Below, one piece after another: positions 26,801 to 41,800 of a stretch of DNA of 64,000 bases; within the stretch, counting starts at the first letter, position 1; every line of letters starts with the position of its first letter. The translations under genes and the position numbers were made by a program. Below the pieces are notes generated by a model. The model was not told where the DNA came from and searched no databases. It saw only the letters and a program-made list of their open reading frames with translations. Origin of the DNA: Numida meleagris (taxonomy: Eukaryota; Chordata; Aves; Galliformes; Numididae); the NCBI RefSeq assembly GCF_002078875.1, contig NC_034421.1, positions 8,888,365 through 8,952,364 on the forward strand. Direction: 5' to 3'.

Positions 26801-29800
26801 TTGTTAAAATGAATGAGAATGAAATGTCATCGCTATGTTGTCATGTTAGTTCTGGATTAAGCATCTGGCTATAAAATATTTACTTGAAGATTTTTATTTT
26901 TAGCTTAAATTTTCTATATTTTATCTGCAGAAACTCCTTGCTAAAATGGTAAGAATCTATGGGAAACGAATTAACTGGCTGTCTGTTGCTAGCAGAAGAA
27001 TTTGGGGAAGCGTTTGTGAGAGGAGGTATTGTATTCTGACACTCCTATTTTTGTGTGTTGGTGATGATTCTAATTTGTCAGCCTCTGCTTTATGTGTAAA
27101 TGAGCACTAAGGAACACAGGGCACAAAACAGATGTAGAGACAACAGCTGCAGATAGGACCAGTGCAGGCAATCCACTTTTGACGTCAGGTACTGATATTC
27201 CCTTATTTAATAGTGTAGGAAATTTACACTGATCATCAGACTACAAAAAACTGCAGTTTCCATGAAACAAAGCAAGACTCTTGAGTTTGCATTATCTAGC
27301 AAGTAAGCCTTTGGGGAGTGGTCTGTCTTAAACCACATCTAAACCTGGCGCTTCTAGCCAAATGTAGTGTTTACATCAGCTCTCCTAACCTGTCCTATTA
27401 GTATTGATACCCAGAGTATTTCTGTACGGCCTCTTATCTTTCTGATGAGAATCCATAAGTTTCAACCTAGTTTCAAGTTTCTGCCCCCAGCTGAACGTAG
27501 ATATACCAGAAAAACTGAAGACTTTTTCCCTGCATGAGATTTGAGCTCTTTAACTGATTTTGTTTGAGGATCATCTTCAATAATAGTGATAATATTTATT
27601 TATGGTGTGTCTGAGTCTTTAACAGAGGTCTCCCACCCAACTTCAGTTGCATAATTGCTCTTATTGTCTTGCTTACAAACCTTGAATATGAAGTTTCAGA
27701 GAAGACGACAGCTTAGGCCACTGTTACAAGGGAACTCTTTGTTCATTCATCATGAACTGAATTAGCTTCTCTGGCCACTATATTGTGTTGCATATGCATG
27801 TCCCACTGACTGTCCATGACATCTGTGATGCTTTTCATAAGCATTGCTCCTGAGATACCCCCTGTCCATTAACAGTGACCATGCTGCATTGTTTTTACAA
27901 GAGCAGCTTCATACTCATCTGTACTGAAGATCATCATTAATGCTTTCCTTTTCCCAAATAGTTAACATCTGTTCTAGATAGCATTCATCAGTCGATGCCT
28001 GAGCAGCCAATCTGTCTGACAGTGACTTGCTGGGATATGTGCCGGTACCATGATTATTGCATAGCTTAAGGAAGATAGAAATTTCTGTTAATATATTTTA
28101 AGAATCTCACTTTACACAGATTATTATACAGATTATTGTTTTTTATAGATTGTGTTTATACATTTTTATACATAGCTAGAAGATGTTTTCTTTGGTGAGC
28201 TAAAGCGTACAGTGAAGATGATAATATGCAATTAATAATATAGTTTTTTTTGATGAATAACATGTTTCTTGTACAGGGTGGTTATACTTGTTGATATGTC
28301 AGTGGCAAACTCTATGTGCATCATCCGTATCCAACATTCTTTGAGACTTTTACTTGAGGAACAAATGGCAAATAAGGATTGCTTCAATATTATAGCGTAA
28401 GCAGCTGCTTAAGATTGTTTTAAGAGAAATGTAACTTTGCAATGAAAGAAGTATGTTGATAGACTGTAGTTACCAATGGGGATATTTTAGAATTTTACTC
28501 GTCTTTCACATTTTACAATGAAGTAATTGCAGGAGTAGCACTGATAAAACTACTCGCTAAATGTGTGGATCAGATGTATAGAGACTAAATTAGTAATTAA
28601 AATAATTGTTTTGGAATCACTGAAACCAATTGGATTGAATTCTTTTCTTGCATTGTTCATAACAGTATGGGTTCACATGGCAGGAACTTTTACTAGAAGA
28701 AGGCTTTGGAGGTGTCTCAACACTACAGAGAATGCACTTTAAATTTTACGGTGACTCTAATACTTCTTTAATGTTTAATACTTCTTTAAATTCTGTACTC
28801 ACGCTGTTAGTCAGAAACATATGGCACAGCAGCTGGGCAGATATCTGACTGACAGGTACAGAAGAGAGACAACAACTTATGGAGTTCCAAAATTGATGGG
28901 AGAACAGAACCCTTACCTCATGAGATTAATGTAGGCAGCATCTCAGGGTCACTGGTTTGGGGAGTATGTTGTTTGTTTATTGTTGTTTTGTCTCAATTGC
29001 AGTCCTGCCTAGCCTCTGAGCTTTTACCAGCTCATTTAGCATCCTGTTCAAGAAAGAAAAATGGAATTTGGCCCACTACTTTGAAAATATGACTATCCCT
29101 GAGTGATGGATAAATGTGAATAACTAAGTAGTTTGAAACATAGATAACAAAATAGATAACAAACAATTTTACCTCTGTAGTACCCCAAGTCAGAATTTTT
29201 TCAGATGATTCTGTTAGTCCTTTATTTGTTTTAAAGCACAGTGTGAGAATTAATTGCTGTTATCTTTCTCTAAAAGATTTGGGAGTGTCGTTGTGCCTTG
29301 GCAGCTGGAACTGGTTCCTTCCCAGCCAGAAAACTTACAAAAAGCTTGGAGGTAGGATCAAATTCCTCTCCCAGACTTAGGAATTAAGCGAGAATAGATC
29401 CTGCAAAACAGATATAACAGAGAAATAAAATGAATCAGCATTGTGAACAGTTTAGACAATTCACAAGTTTATAGTATCACAAAAATACTTTGCCATGAAC
29501 TGTTCTGTAGTGATTGGCATTGATGGTTTGTAGTGAAAACTGTCATAAAGTTCAGTGTGTCCTAGTGACTGTGTATTTCGCATGTATATAGAACATGTGT
29601 GTACACAATTATAGAAGTTTTTAAGAAATGCACAGGTCACATGAAGAATTTAAAAGTACTTCAAATTCAGCTGAGATCTGGAAGCTAAACTGTTTTTCCC
29701 CATATGCACTGAAACCAAATCTCATGTTCCTCTTTGTGGAGCTATATCCTCAGTAGTTTCGTTATACCTGTGTGGTTTTCTTTTATTCCTGCCAATTCTG

Positions 29801-32800
29801 CTATTACAGTTTTTTCCATGTAAAATTAAGACGAAATTGTTTCATCTCTGTGCTCTGAAACTTACTTTAAAAAGCAGTTGGTGGAAATACAGAAACTAGA
29901 ACAAATGTTTTGAATCCTTGTATAATCTGGTTTTGATGGCTGATGTCGAAAACTGTAGATCCCAGAGCAGTGTTGTTTAAGATTCGGAGTTCTCTTACTG
30001 CTTTAAGTAGAAACAAAAGCTTTTCTTGATTCACTTTTTGAAATGTAAACTACTTAGGTGGGTATTGAGCTTGCAGTGCAGTGGGAGTAGGAATTTCATG
30101 AGTGCTCTCAGAAGAGCTGTGGAAGTAGACTTCAAAGAAAAGGATAAGCACAAATCACAAGGGCTTTACCTGCTGACTACTGGAATACCTGATCAGGAAA
30201 CAGTGAGTATCTTCACAGGTTGTACAGTTCTCCTGTAAATTCCCATCAGAATTAATATTTATTTTTTCTCACTTCTATTCTTTTGGCTATTCTTCATAGC
30301 TTGTTGGCAGAATAATTCTCCATTACATATCTATGACTGTACAAATGTCAGAATCTCAGACTTCTGTTTCTGCAGTCACTCTGTTGGAGGTTGTAATTAT
30401 TAATAGTACACAAATCAGAAAATTCTAGAGGTATTTTTAAGATCTTTCTCTCACTCCAACTCTGGCTGTCATTTCACTACGTATTTCTGAATGTGAAGAA
30501 ACCCACTTGGATTCCTCATATTGCATCATTTCCTCATGGGAACAAAGCTACAGATAATTGTATGGTGGAACTTCATAGTACACTATATAGAAGCAGCTCC
30601 TATTTTTAATGACAGTAATCCACTACTTGGGTATATTTTTATAGTGCACATGCTCTGTGGCTGTTAAGCCGCTTCATTGCCTAGAATTTCGGTACATGTG
30701 GTAATCCAATTGGAGTAACCATGCATTTACAATAGGTCTGTCTTGCCTATGTCACTAAACAGGAAATTCTGTACAAATCTAAGAAATCATTAAAAACCTG
30801 TGTAGAAAACAGGAAAAAGAAACATGCATGCAAAAAATCCAAATGAATTATTTTCATCCCTGCTTCTTTGCACCAGCGCACGGCCAGCCTGAAGTCCATC
30901 ACCTTGTGTTTTTGATTCTCATAACTACCTTTGTCTCACTGCTTGGCTGTGGGAATGCTGTTGGCACTGCTGCTAGTAATAACACAGGCAGTAGCTTTGG
31001 AGTATGAGCGTTAGATGAGGAGGCGTTCTGCTATTCTGTGCTGAATTATGCAGGTTAAGGGTGCTTGCTCATCAATTCAGGAAAAACTGTAGCAGATGGA
31101 AGCTCATCTATGCTACAGAGAGACTTCTGATTTTGATTTATTTTTGTCTTGTAGCACATAATCAGTGCCTATGTGGCTGAGGCTTGCAGAGGCTTTGATT
31201 TGCGGCTTCATGTCTGTCTGTTCAGCGTAATGGAGGATGCTGACTCCAGTGGGGTTATTCCAGCCCGCTATGCTAACCCAACTGAAACTGCCATTGCTTT
31301 TAAAGAAATAGTACAGGCTGCCAATGGGAGATTTCATTGGTTTGGAGAAGCAGGTATGTGAAAAGGAGAGTCAGCTCTTAGTTCTTTATTGTTAATTAAA
31401 TAATATTATTGCATTTTTTACCTCAAATTAAGTTATACAATAACGATATTGTTATACTGCACGGAGATATAAACAGAGGTCTTAGTTTGATTAAAGCTTT
31501 TGGCTGTCTTGAAGAATACTATAATGCAACATTAATTTGGGTTTTTCTATTAAAACTCACTGTTTCCTGCTAGATATTTTAAAGATACACAGTTAAAATT
31601 ATTTACTAGTGTAGTAGGCCCAGACTACCTAATGAAAGGCTTTTTGGTTTTTTTTGGTTGATATTTGACATGCTCTACACTTTTTTTGCTCTACATTTAA
31701 TCAAATATTTGCTAATCAGTATGTTTATCAGGTATTTTTGAAAGCGATGATATCACTGTTATTGTATCTGAAATGGAAAGAGCAAAGAACTACTCCCAAA
31801 AGGTATGCATTATATATATCTCTTTTTAAATTATGCTTTTCTTCAAGAAAAAAAATTGAGCAGTGTTTGTTCAGCTAGTAGTGCAGAAGACTGGACAACA
31901 TGAAATTCCTTGTAAGACAGGGAGGAACACTCTAGAATGTGAGAATAGCCACTTAGGGTGAACACAGACCAGGAAGCAGTGATACAATAGCACTGCAGTG
32001 ATTGCTGTTAGAGTGCCCGTGATTTCCTATCATATATAAGGAGTTCACAATTGAAGTGATTCTCCTGTTTGTTGCCAATCCTATGAGAAGTTCTTTGCAG
32101 TAGAATGAATTGTTCATATACTGCTTTAAATCACAGTGTAGGAAGAGGTTGTCAATAGCACAGTACATTTCTTTAAAAAAAAAAAAAAGATTTCTGAAGG
32201 ATAGTAAGGGTGTAGAACTAAACGATCTCTCTCCATATAATGTACATTTAACTTTTTTCCCAAGTTATCTAATACTTCTGCTGAGGCAGTGTCCGGCATG
32301 AAAGCTGCTTCTTAAAAAAGTATGAACAGAAAGATATGTGCAATGAGATATCTGGCCAGAGATCAGAGCAACTTGTTAAATGCAAGTCTGAGATGAAGTT
32401 TTCTGTTGGTGGTGATGTGTTCTGTTTGATATTTTTTTTTGTAAAGAAAAGCTGGTGAATATTCAGTAGGATCTTAAGTTATTTCGTAGTATTGCTTAAT
32501 GGTTGAATGGGTAGGGATTATCTTCTGCTCATTTCTTCCTGGGTTTTGTGCATATAGTGTTGCTTTTTCTTTTAGAATGTTTGCTCAGAGCAGGGAGGAT
32601 TTCCTTCCCATGTGTTTTAGCAAGTACAACACAGAGGTTATGAGCTGTTAAGCATTACCTGATTATTATTTGTATGATAAATAAAACGAATACCAATTTT
32701 ATGAAATGCAGGATGTCTGTCTTTGAAATGCCATGTTTATGAATGACTAACCAGTGTGAACTTCCATTTCAGTGTGCATTCTTAGTGGAATCCTTAAAGC

Positions 32801-35800
32801 AACGTTCGGGAAATCAGCCTGCTAATCCATTTATACCAGAAGCAGGCTCAAATGTGGATATCACAAAACAGAAGAGGTCACAGAAGTTGCCATCTCCAAA
32901 ACCTACAGCTCTGAGTCTGGCTAGAATGGTTTGAAATCCTTCACAGTTCCATTTTAAGATACAGTCTGTTTTAATTAGTGATCTTAACTGACTAACATAT
33001 GCTGGTCTTTGTGAGAGAAGTGCTTAGGCTGAAAATGTGAAGGAAGTAATAACAGCACTGTGATTCTACTCTGAATTTACATTTTAATTTGCATTCAAAG
33101 TGCTACATTAAAAAAAAGTACATCTTACTAAATCCTGCTAAGTAATTAAATATAATTGTAGTAATTGAACAACATTGCAGTGTCTAAAATTATCTGAATT
33201 GCCCCACCTCTGAACTTAAAAATTCAGTGTTTAATAGAAGCAAAGGCAAAGTAGAAACATGCTTTACCAAGTTGCTTTTATTTAGCAAGTCCTTCTAGGC
33301 AGTACTGAAGTTAGGTATTACAGTATTATTTAATTCGTGTTGTTTAGCAGAGTGCTCAGTCTTTGCTAGGATAAACTATACCTAAAGGAAAAATTATTGT
33401 TGTCGACACTAAGTTTCCAATATTCAGTAACTCTGAGGAAAATACTGTACACTACATTTTATAAAATAGGGCCATTACCATAATATACTCTCCTTCATTT
33501 GGCAAAAGTGGTCCAAACTCATCTGATTTTAAATATTCATCTTCAGTTTAATGGCAGCAGGAAATCTGCAAGATAATTAAAACAGAGCAATTAGAGTTAT
33601 TAACCTAGCAAGAAATTACAAATTAATGTGTCATAGTAGCAACCTGCTGGCTACTAAGAAGAAAGGAATTCCTAAAACAGGAATTAAAGAGTAATGGAAG
33701 GTAGTTCCGGTTTTGAATAAATCAGGCAATTATGATACAGTATGGTTAAAATACTTTTTACTTTTTTTAACTCTCTGTGCTTATAGCATATTAAAGACAG
33801 TCACAGCGCAGAGAAAAACACCTCCATAAGGGTAGTGGTGTGGCGTCCTACTAGTGCAAAAGCAGAAATTCCACCAGGTCTGTATGGATGAGGGGCTTCT
33901 TGTCTTTAGTTTGGTTGGGGTTTTCTGCAAATGAAGTATTAACTTAAAACTGAAAGATTAAAGTTTTTAGAAACACTAGCAATTTTTATCTGTAGACAGA
34001 GTGATAGGGAACATTGCAGTTTTTGAAATACCTCTAAATGAGTTATAGCTGTCATCTGTCTAGATTAGGAGAAGAATGCTGCCCAGCTGTGTAACTATTT
34101 CCATGTCATTTGGTTGAATATCCATCCTGTATTGGAAAATGTAAATGTATGTGCTGGAAAGAAGAGCCTCCCTTTGTCACATGCCTGAAAACATAACTCA
34201 AACCTCACTTGTCTTGGTTTACAATTTATAGGGCTTTTTTAAGTCACAACAATTCAGATTTATTATTAGTTTAATATGTAATATTTCTGTTAATATTCTT
34301 GTAAGCCGTTATTCTTAGTATGCAGTTCCACTTATTTATGATCCGGTAACAAAGGAAAACTGTAACACAAATATCAGGTAATCTGAAGCGCTGTCTCTTG
34401 CAGCTACTGCTGGTGTATGGAGCAGCTCTAAAATTGATTCCAGTCCCTGTTGGTCAGCTCTTCCATTTCCATAATTTTCCTGTTTTGTTCTTTGCATCTT
34501 CACTAACATCTGCAGGGTTTGGGTTGAGTTTTTTTATTTATTGAATTTTTGAATTAAATTTGGGCCTTTACTACTGATTTATTGATATTAGATGCTTGAT
34601 ATTCAGTGACGTTTACAAATCTGGATTCATATTTGCGTATGAGGTGTTGTGTGCAATAACTGGATGTTGTAACAAATGTTTTGCTTGTTCTAAACCCCTA
34701 ATCTTTTCAGATTATACGGTATGACATACTGATGGAAATTTATAAAATGTAAAGACTATGGTTCGATTTGTATGAAACTAACGTGACTAGTTCTGTAATA
34801 TGGATTCTTCTTAATTGGTACCTAAGAAAATTAAGTATGTGTAACTGTGGCAACTGAAGAACTGGATTGCATGTCAGAGTTTTATCCTTTGTTAAATTAA
34901 GTCAACATTTATGGTGTTGTTGGTTGTTTTTTTTTATTTGTAGTACAAACAATAAAGCAAAGTCCTCAGGCTGAGAATAGGAGAAAATGTAAATCAAGGA
35001 AACAGCCAGAGTGTTCTGTGTCAGTATTTTACACTGAGGAAGGAAGAAATGTGGGTATGTGTTACCAAGATACAATGGGTGAAGCCTTTTTATTGGCAGT
35101 CATTACATTATAAAACTGTTTGGATGCTAAGTCATGTATAATCAGTGAGCTTTAAATAACGAGTGGAAGTGAGTGTCATTCATCAAATAGTCGTGGATAT
35201 TGGGTTTTTTAATTTGATTTTTTGGTAAAGTGCTTTGCGATCTTCTGGTCAGTGATGCTTCAAGGGAAAATGCTGTCATGCCTTAGATGACTAGAAGATT
35301 TTATTTAGAATTTTTTGAAGATAATTTTTAAAGATAAGGTGACTTATTGTGTACTCTTTTAATAGAAACTTTGAATTCTTGTCAAATGAAAATTTGTGAA
35401 ATGCTGGGGTTTTTGTTTTTTGTTTGGGTTTGTTTTAGCAACAGGAATATTTTCATGTGACTCCAAAAGGGCTCTGAGGTCATGTGTGAAGGGCTATGAA
35501 GAGGTAACCTAAGGTTCCCAAATATTTCTTGCTAGGTACAGTATACCGAAATTATCCAAAGACGGTTTGCATAAGAAGGCATGTCCCCTCTGTCAGATTG
35601 CCAAAAAAAGAGGAAATCTGTTCAAGCAAAGAGGTATTTTGCTCCTTACCAATAAGTAGCCATTTTAGAATTCTTAATGTGAATTAATGTGAACGTTTTA
35701 ATTGTGATTCTGTACAGTGTATTATTACTTGAACAGTTCTAAAATTTGCTAACAACCAATTGCTCTGTTTGTTTGTCTTACTAGTGGCTGACCAAGTACA

Positions 35801-38800
35801 GTATTAAAAAGCTTAAACTGGAATTGCCCAGACTGATGTTTGGTCCAGGCTGCACTCACCAAAAGAAAATTGTGGAGTCTCTGCACAAGGAAGTATCGGC
35901 AAAATACTGCACTATCTTCCCTAGTGTGGAAGTCAATGTAAGATTTTGTAGATTTTACGTACCTACATCATCAAAAGGCTTTGTATGTGCTAAAAACAAT
36001 GCATGATAACCAATGTTTGTGACATGCTAGCCTTATAGTCCCTCCACTGTTTCCTGTTTTGCATTCTAAATGAACCTGCTAGTAGAAAACTAGGGAAGGT
36101 TTTCTATTCACCACAAAAAATATTTAGTATATTTGAAATGCGAACAACATGGGATCTTTAGAATGTATGGCATCTCCTCTGTTCATCCAGTATGAATATG
36201 AAATTTTAAGATTTCTTTTTAAGTAAAGCTTTGGGAAATCATACGTGAGGGGAAACTGCAAGAATGTTGGATATTGATTGTTTTGGTTTGTGCAGTGACC
36301 AGAAAAACATGACAAGTTAAGGCTAGGATATTACTGGTTTATTTTATCTATGAAAGTGTCAGAAGGAATGCAACAGATGCATCTGTTCAGACAAGATATT
36401 TAATTTTGTTGCTTGAAACAACAGACTGAGAAAGGAACTAGGTTTTCCTAATTTGGATAAAGTAGTTGTTCACTAGCAGCTGAGTTGCATTTTTTTATGC
36501 TTTTTCATAGAGTTAAAGACAAAAAAAAAAACCCTAATGCAGATACTACATATATAGCAGATGTTGACATGAGATGCTTTTGTACGAACAATTTTTCAGG
36601 GGGTTGTGAGACATCTGCAGGTTCAACCTAAAGAACTGGAAATCTACATTGAACAAATAGAGAAGGTGTTGCTACGCTATCTACAGAGAATACAGTGGCT
36701 TCTGTCAGGTATTGCTGTGCATCTTTCCTATGAAGCATAACCTGTCGTGTCTATCCTGTGATTTGTAGCTGCATAATTGTAAAATTCCATTTCTTACTTG
36801 CTTTTTGTTTCAAACTCTGCACTGGAAACTCAGTTTTCATTTTTTTTTTTTTTAAAAAATCTTGTTTTAGCAAAAGCTTTTGTTTGTAGACAAAAACATT
36901 AATGATTGTGAGCTTGGCACATAGTTTGAAATGATTTGAGTGATACCAGCTGCCTCTCGTAACATGAATCACTGCTTGTGGAAACTGTTTTGATCTGTTA
37001 CTCATCAATATTTTTGTTAGGAATTTATTACTTTTTTTCTCTATTGCAAAGTGCAATTTATTTTTAATGCAAGTTGTAATACTTGGCTAGTAATTAATGC
37101 TTGATAGTACTAGATTTGAGATGAAAGAAGACTTTTCTATCACGAACCCTTGAACAACCTAGTTTCCACAGAGGTTAGAATTCATTACATAGAAATGTGT
37201 CCAGAATAACTCCTGAAGATGGAGGATCTTACTCTATGATAATAAAAGCATATGTTTGACATAATAAGTCTATATAATAACACTTAGTTTTTATGATCTG
37301 GTGCAGGAAGTCGAAGACTGTTTGGTACCATTTTAGAAGCAAATGTCTGTGTTTTGATTGATACATCTGGTTCCATGGACCCATATTTGCCACATATCAC
37401 AAAGGAACTTACCTCCCTTATTTGGGAACAGCTGAGAAAAAATGAAGTCAGGTATGATAAACTGCTGATGAAGACTGCACTACTGATGCACAGGACTTTT
37501 CTGCTGTTTTTTCCTTACAACCACTTTGCAATTCTCATCTCTAAGATTTGGGCCACATTTGCAATAGGCTGACACTGTTTACATTTGAGGCTCAGCATTC
37601 CAATGAACTTTCAGTTGACACAGAATGACTTATGTTTTCCTACCCTTCTTTATTCCAGTAATAGGTTGTTTGTTTTGTTCCTTAGTTCATTTGTTTTTGT
37701 TTTCTGTTTCAAAGGTGGCCTATGCAATGTGACTGATAATATTGATTAGATTTAAATGTTATGGGCCATCTTTCTCCCAAGGTTTAACCTGCTGAGATTT
37801 GCAGAAAATACAGAGAGTTGGAGGGAGCATCTTGTAGAGGCAACTGATAAAACATGTCACGATGCTGTGCAGTGGGTGTCCAAATTCCACGCTCATGGTA
37901 GTACACGTATCCTTACGGCTTTACAGGTCAGTAAATTGTGTACTATATTTTGGAGAAGAAAAGGTGTTTTGTGGTGATAAAACACTTCCATCTGACTGAT
38001 AACATTTTAGGAAAACTATTTGGTCACAGTATAAAACACTTCTTTCATTGAAAACACTTAACAGATCTGGTATCAAGCCACAGTTTGTGTCCACAAAGCT
38101 CACAAATGCAAACATGCATTGGTCATTCTCAGTTTAGGAAAAATGTGGGATGTCAGTAGTTGCATCAGTCTCTGTGTTCAGAGAGTCCCGGAGACAGAAG
38201 ATAGCCAGTACTGCTTATGTACAAAGGTGATTATGCTATATTTGGTGTGAGCCAAACAGTTGTTTTCATTCTAAAGTATAACTTTTCATATAAACTTTCT
38301 AATTATTTAAACTTGTTTTCTGCTTTTTAGAAAGCTCTCGGTTTCCAAGATGTAGAGGCATTGTACATATTGACTGATGGAAAACCAGATACCAGTTGTA
38401 ATCTGATTTTGAAAGAAATTGGAAGATTGAGAAAGCAACAAGATATTAAAGTCCACACCATTTCTTTTAGCTGTGTAGACAGGTATGTGACACATAGGAA
38501 GAACAACAACAAAAAAACAATCCTTAAAATGATGATTTACTGTCAGAAGGCTGAGTTCTCAGAGCATGCTGTAGGCTCTGTTCGCTGAACAACAGGATTG
38601 AGCAAGGCAGGCGTTCATACAGTGGGAAGGGGGCAGGCTGTTCTGACACGTAGCTGCCTCATGGCCTCCATCTCCTACATCTAGTAACTGGGCATGTTGG
38701 ACAATGGCAAGTAATAGAAGCTTAGACAAGAGAATAAGTGGTGGAGCATACACAAAACGTTCCTTCCTCTTATGGAATCTCCCAGCTTTTGGTTTTCTTA

Positions 38801-41800
38801 CCCTTTGTGAAATATTACTGCCTTTCCTTGCCAACCTGGTTTCTGATTTTTTTTTTTTTGTTTAGCTTCTTATTTTGGTTCTATTGGTACACTGAATCTC
38901 TTGTTAAAAAAAAAATAATCTGTCTTCGGAGATTATGATAACTAAGCAGGGCATGTTAGCTCTTGAAGGTTAGAAATGATACAGAAATTTAAAACCACGT
39001 CCTCCAAACAGCTTGTTTTGATATAATACTTTTTTGAGGAATTCTCAGAAATTGTTTTTCTATTCTTGCTTTCAGAGAAATAATTTTCACAAGTAACTTT
39101 TTACTTTATTGTTAACAGAGAAGCAAATGAATTTCTGAAGAAGCTTTCCTCCCAAACAGGAGGGCGCTACCACTGCAGCTTTGGAGATGTGGACGGACAA
39201 TTAGCAGCGCACCGAATGCTGACGGAAGGATTCGATGATGAAGATGTATGTTCAGTGCTTTGGTTCTTGTCGGATTTGGTTTTATTTCACTCCGACTTAG
39301 TTCTTTATCTGTAGTCAAACTACATTTTAAAAAGGAAAAATCACTAGAAGAATAAATACGGGACTCTTAAGATACTTCATATTGAAATCAAAAGGAGAAA
39401 TCTTAATATCTGGCTTGTTCTGTCTGCATGCTGCCTTGACCAGGTGACCAAACCTTTGAAAGAAGTACATAGTGCAATACATATTTTTGAAAGAGAAGCA
39501 GAAATATCCTGTATCTGGACACTTTTTTTTACCCCCATCATCTTCAGTTAATTTGTCACTGTAAAATGCTAGTACAGTGTTTAGCACATTAAAGTTACAA
39601 CAGAAGATTTTAATGATTGCCACGGTAGAGAAGTTTGTTAACGAGTAGAATCTTATTTAATACAGAGTTGCTCTGCTCTCTGCTTGTAATTCCATGGCCT
39701 CTGCAAGTAGATAGGGGTAAGGAGATGTAGAGCTTTGGCTCAGTTCATTGAATGTGTAGAAACTGAAAATAAGAAGTAGATGCAGGTTAAAGTAGAATAT
39801 TTTAATTCTGTTTTCAGGACCCAGTTTTCCCATACTTTGAAGGAGATGATTTAAAGAAACTTACTGAAGAAGTAGCAAAAGCTAGAGGGTTTTTAAAGCA
39901 GGCAAAATCTTTGAGGTGAGTATCGAGAATCTTTTGATAATTTTTATTTCATGAAGTAAAAAGAAAGATATCTGAGTTCCAGTGTCTGCTACTTGCAAAA
40001 GAATTGCTGTTTCTTCCTTGTACTACCAATTTCAGGTTTTTTGAGGCTTGGAAAATGGCATGGAAATAATTTGTCTGCTTTAGATGGATTTAATTTTAAA
40101 GTCTTATACTACTAGCTACCATCATACCATTGTGGTCCTTCCATCACTTATATCAAAGAGAAATTACATTAAGTTGTTCTTCACCTTGCTAAGGCCTATC
40201 ATCTGCCAAATCATTATATTTCTCTTTGTATAGATTATGAAAAAATAAAATGTCCTTTATAATACCCCGTCCTTTAATCTGACTTCTTACTCTGAAATGC
40301 ACATTATTCTTATTTTGCAAAATCAACATGGTCTCCTTCTACCTCACCCTAATTTCTCTAACTGCTCCATCATCCATTCTGTCTGCTGGATGCTGCAGTG
40401 TCGCATGAAATAAAGTGAGATCTGTTCTGAAACAATCTTGTCGCAAGCCATCTGCTTTGCAAGTTACCATCCATCTCCATTTTTCTTTAAAGACCTGTAA
40501 AATTTCGACTGCCTTTTCCTGGGAGGATTACCTAAACCTTCCTCTTCATTCTTCTTTCATGTCCTGATTTACCAAAGGATTTGGCCAAAATCTCATCTCC
40601 TGATCTGGATCTTTTTCTGTTTTCCTAGTTAGTATGACTCTTTTTATCTTTTTCCTTTCCCCTTCAAGTCTTGGGCCTGCCGGACTTTGTCCTGTCTTCC
40701 CATCTTTCCTTTCATTTTTTTTTTTTTCAATTACCTTATCTCTCTGCATGTTCAGGTTTTTTTCTCCCTTTGTTTTTTCTTCCTTTTCTTTAGCATTTTC
40801 ACTTATCACAATGTTTCCTTTTCCCTTTTCTGTTAACAGTTATTTAACAGGTAACATGTGATGCCAAGCAGAGGTATCTCAGCGGACTCAAAATGAACTG
40901 AATCAGTTCCTGAGAGCAATATAACTGTGTTAGCACTGTGTGCCGTCTGTATCTCAGCCAACTGAACTGGCTCTGTTGGCACACTGTTTCCTGCTGCATT
41001 TAGAGTCATTCAGAGTTGGGTTTGGTACCTGCCTAGAACCAAAGGAAAGGACAGTAAAGTTGTATCCTTACGTGCTTTCATGGTTACACTTCCTAACTGC
41101 CAATCCAGAAGCAGGAAGTACCATTTTGTTACTAATAGCAGGCAGAAGTACTTGTGAAGAGCTTCAAAATGCATTATACCTCTGCAATAAAAAGATTTTC
41201 TGTCACACAAGGACGTGGCTATGCAGACTTCAAAAGCTACTTTACACCTTCCTGAAAAGCTACTCTAATTGTGTGATATTTTTTTCTTTCAAACAGGCTA
41301 TTACTACAAAAATGGAATATAAACCAAAAGGACAATTCTACCTTTAAAAACGGTGCTCAGGTAAATAGTTACTATAAATCATAGTTTATACATAGCTTAA
41401 ATATTTCAGTAGAAGGATTAAATTTCATAAGCTTAGTGTGAAGAGTACTGGTAGGAGTGATATTTTCCAAAGCTGAAAACATTGTAATGATTTTAGTGCT
41501 TAGCTGAGCTGGTTCCACAATATAACCTAATATAAACAAAAAAAAAAGTTCAAAGAGAACTATGTTGTTTGGGATTAAAGGAGCTAGGCATGTGTGTATT
41601 ATGAATGGTTTTGTTTCTTCTAAGAGCAAATTGCTAAGCACATTAGAGGGTTAGTACCTGATGTAGTGGCTGTAATAAAAAATGCTACATGGGCTGCATG
41701 ATTTATCATTCAAATGAACAAAACTGATTGGAAAAAGACACTATTAATAGAAAAGAGCCTCATCAAACTCTGTATTATTTTTACAAGATAGTGGGAGAGC

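Noticed and set aside
40546..40809. Lys/Glu-rich minus-strand ORF resembling a coiled coil
   Set aside because: It is the reverse strand of a T/C-rich intron block; composition explains it.
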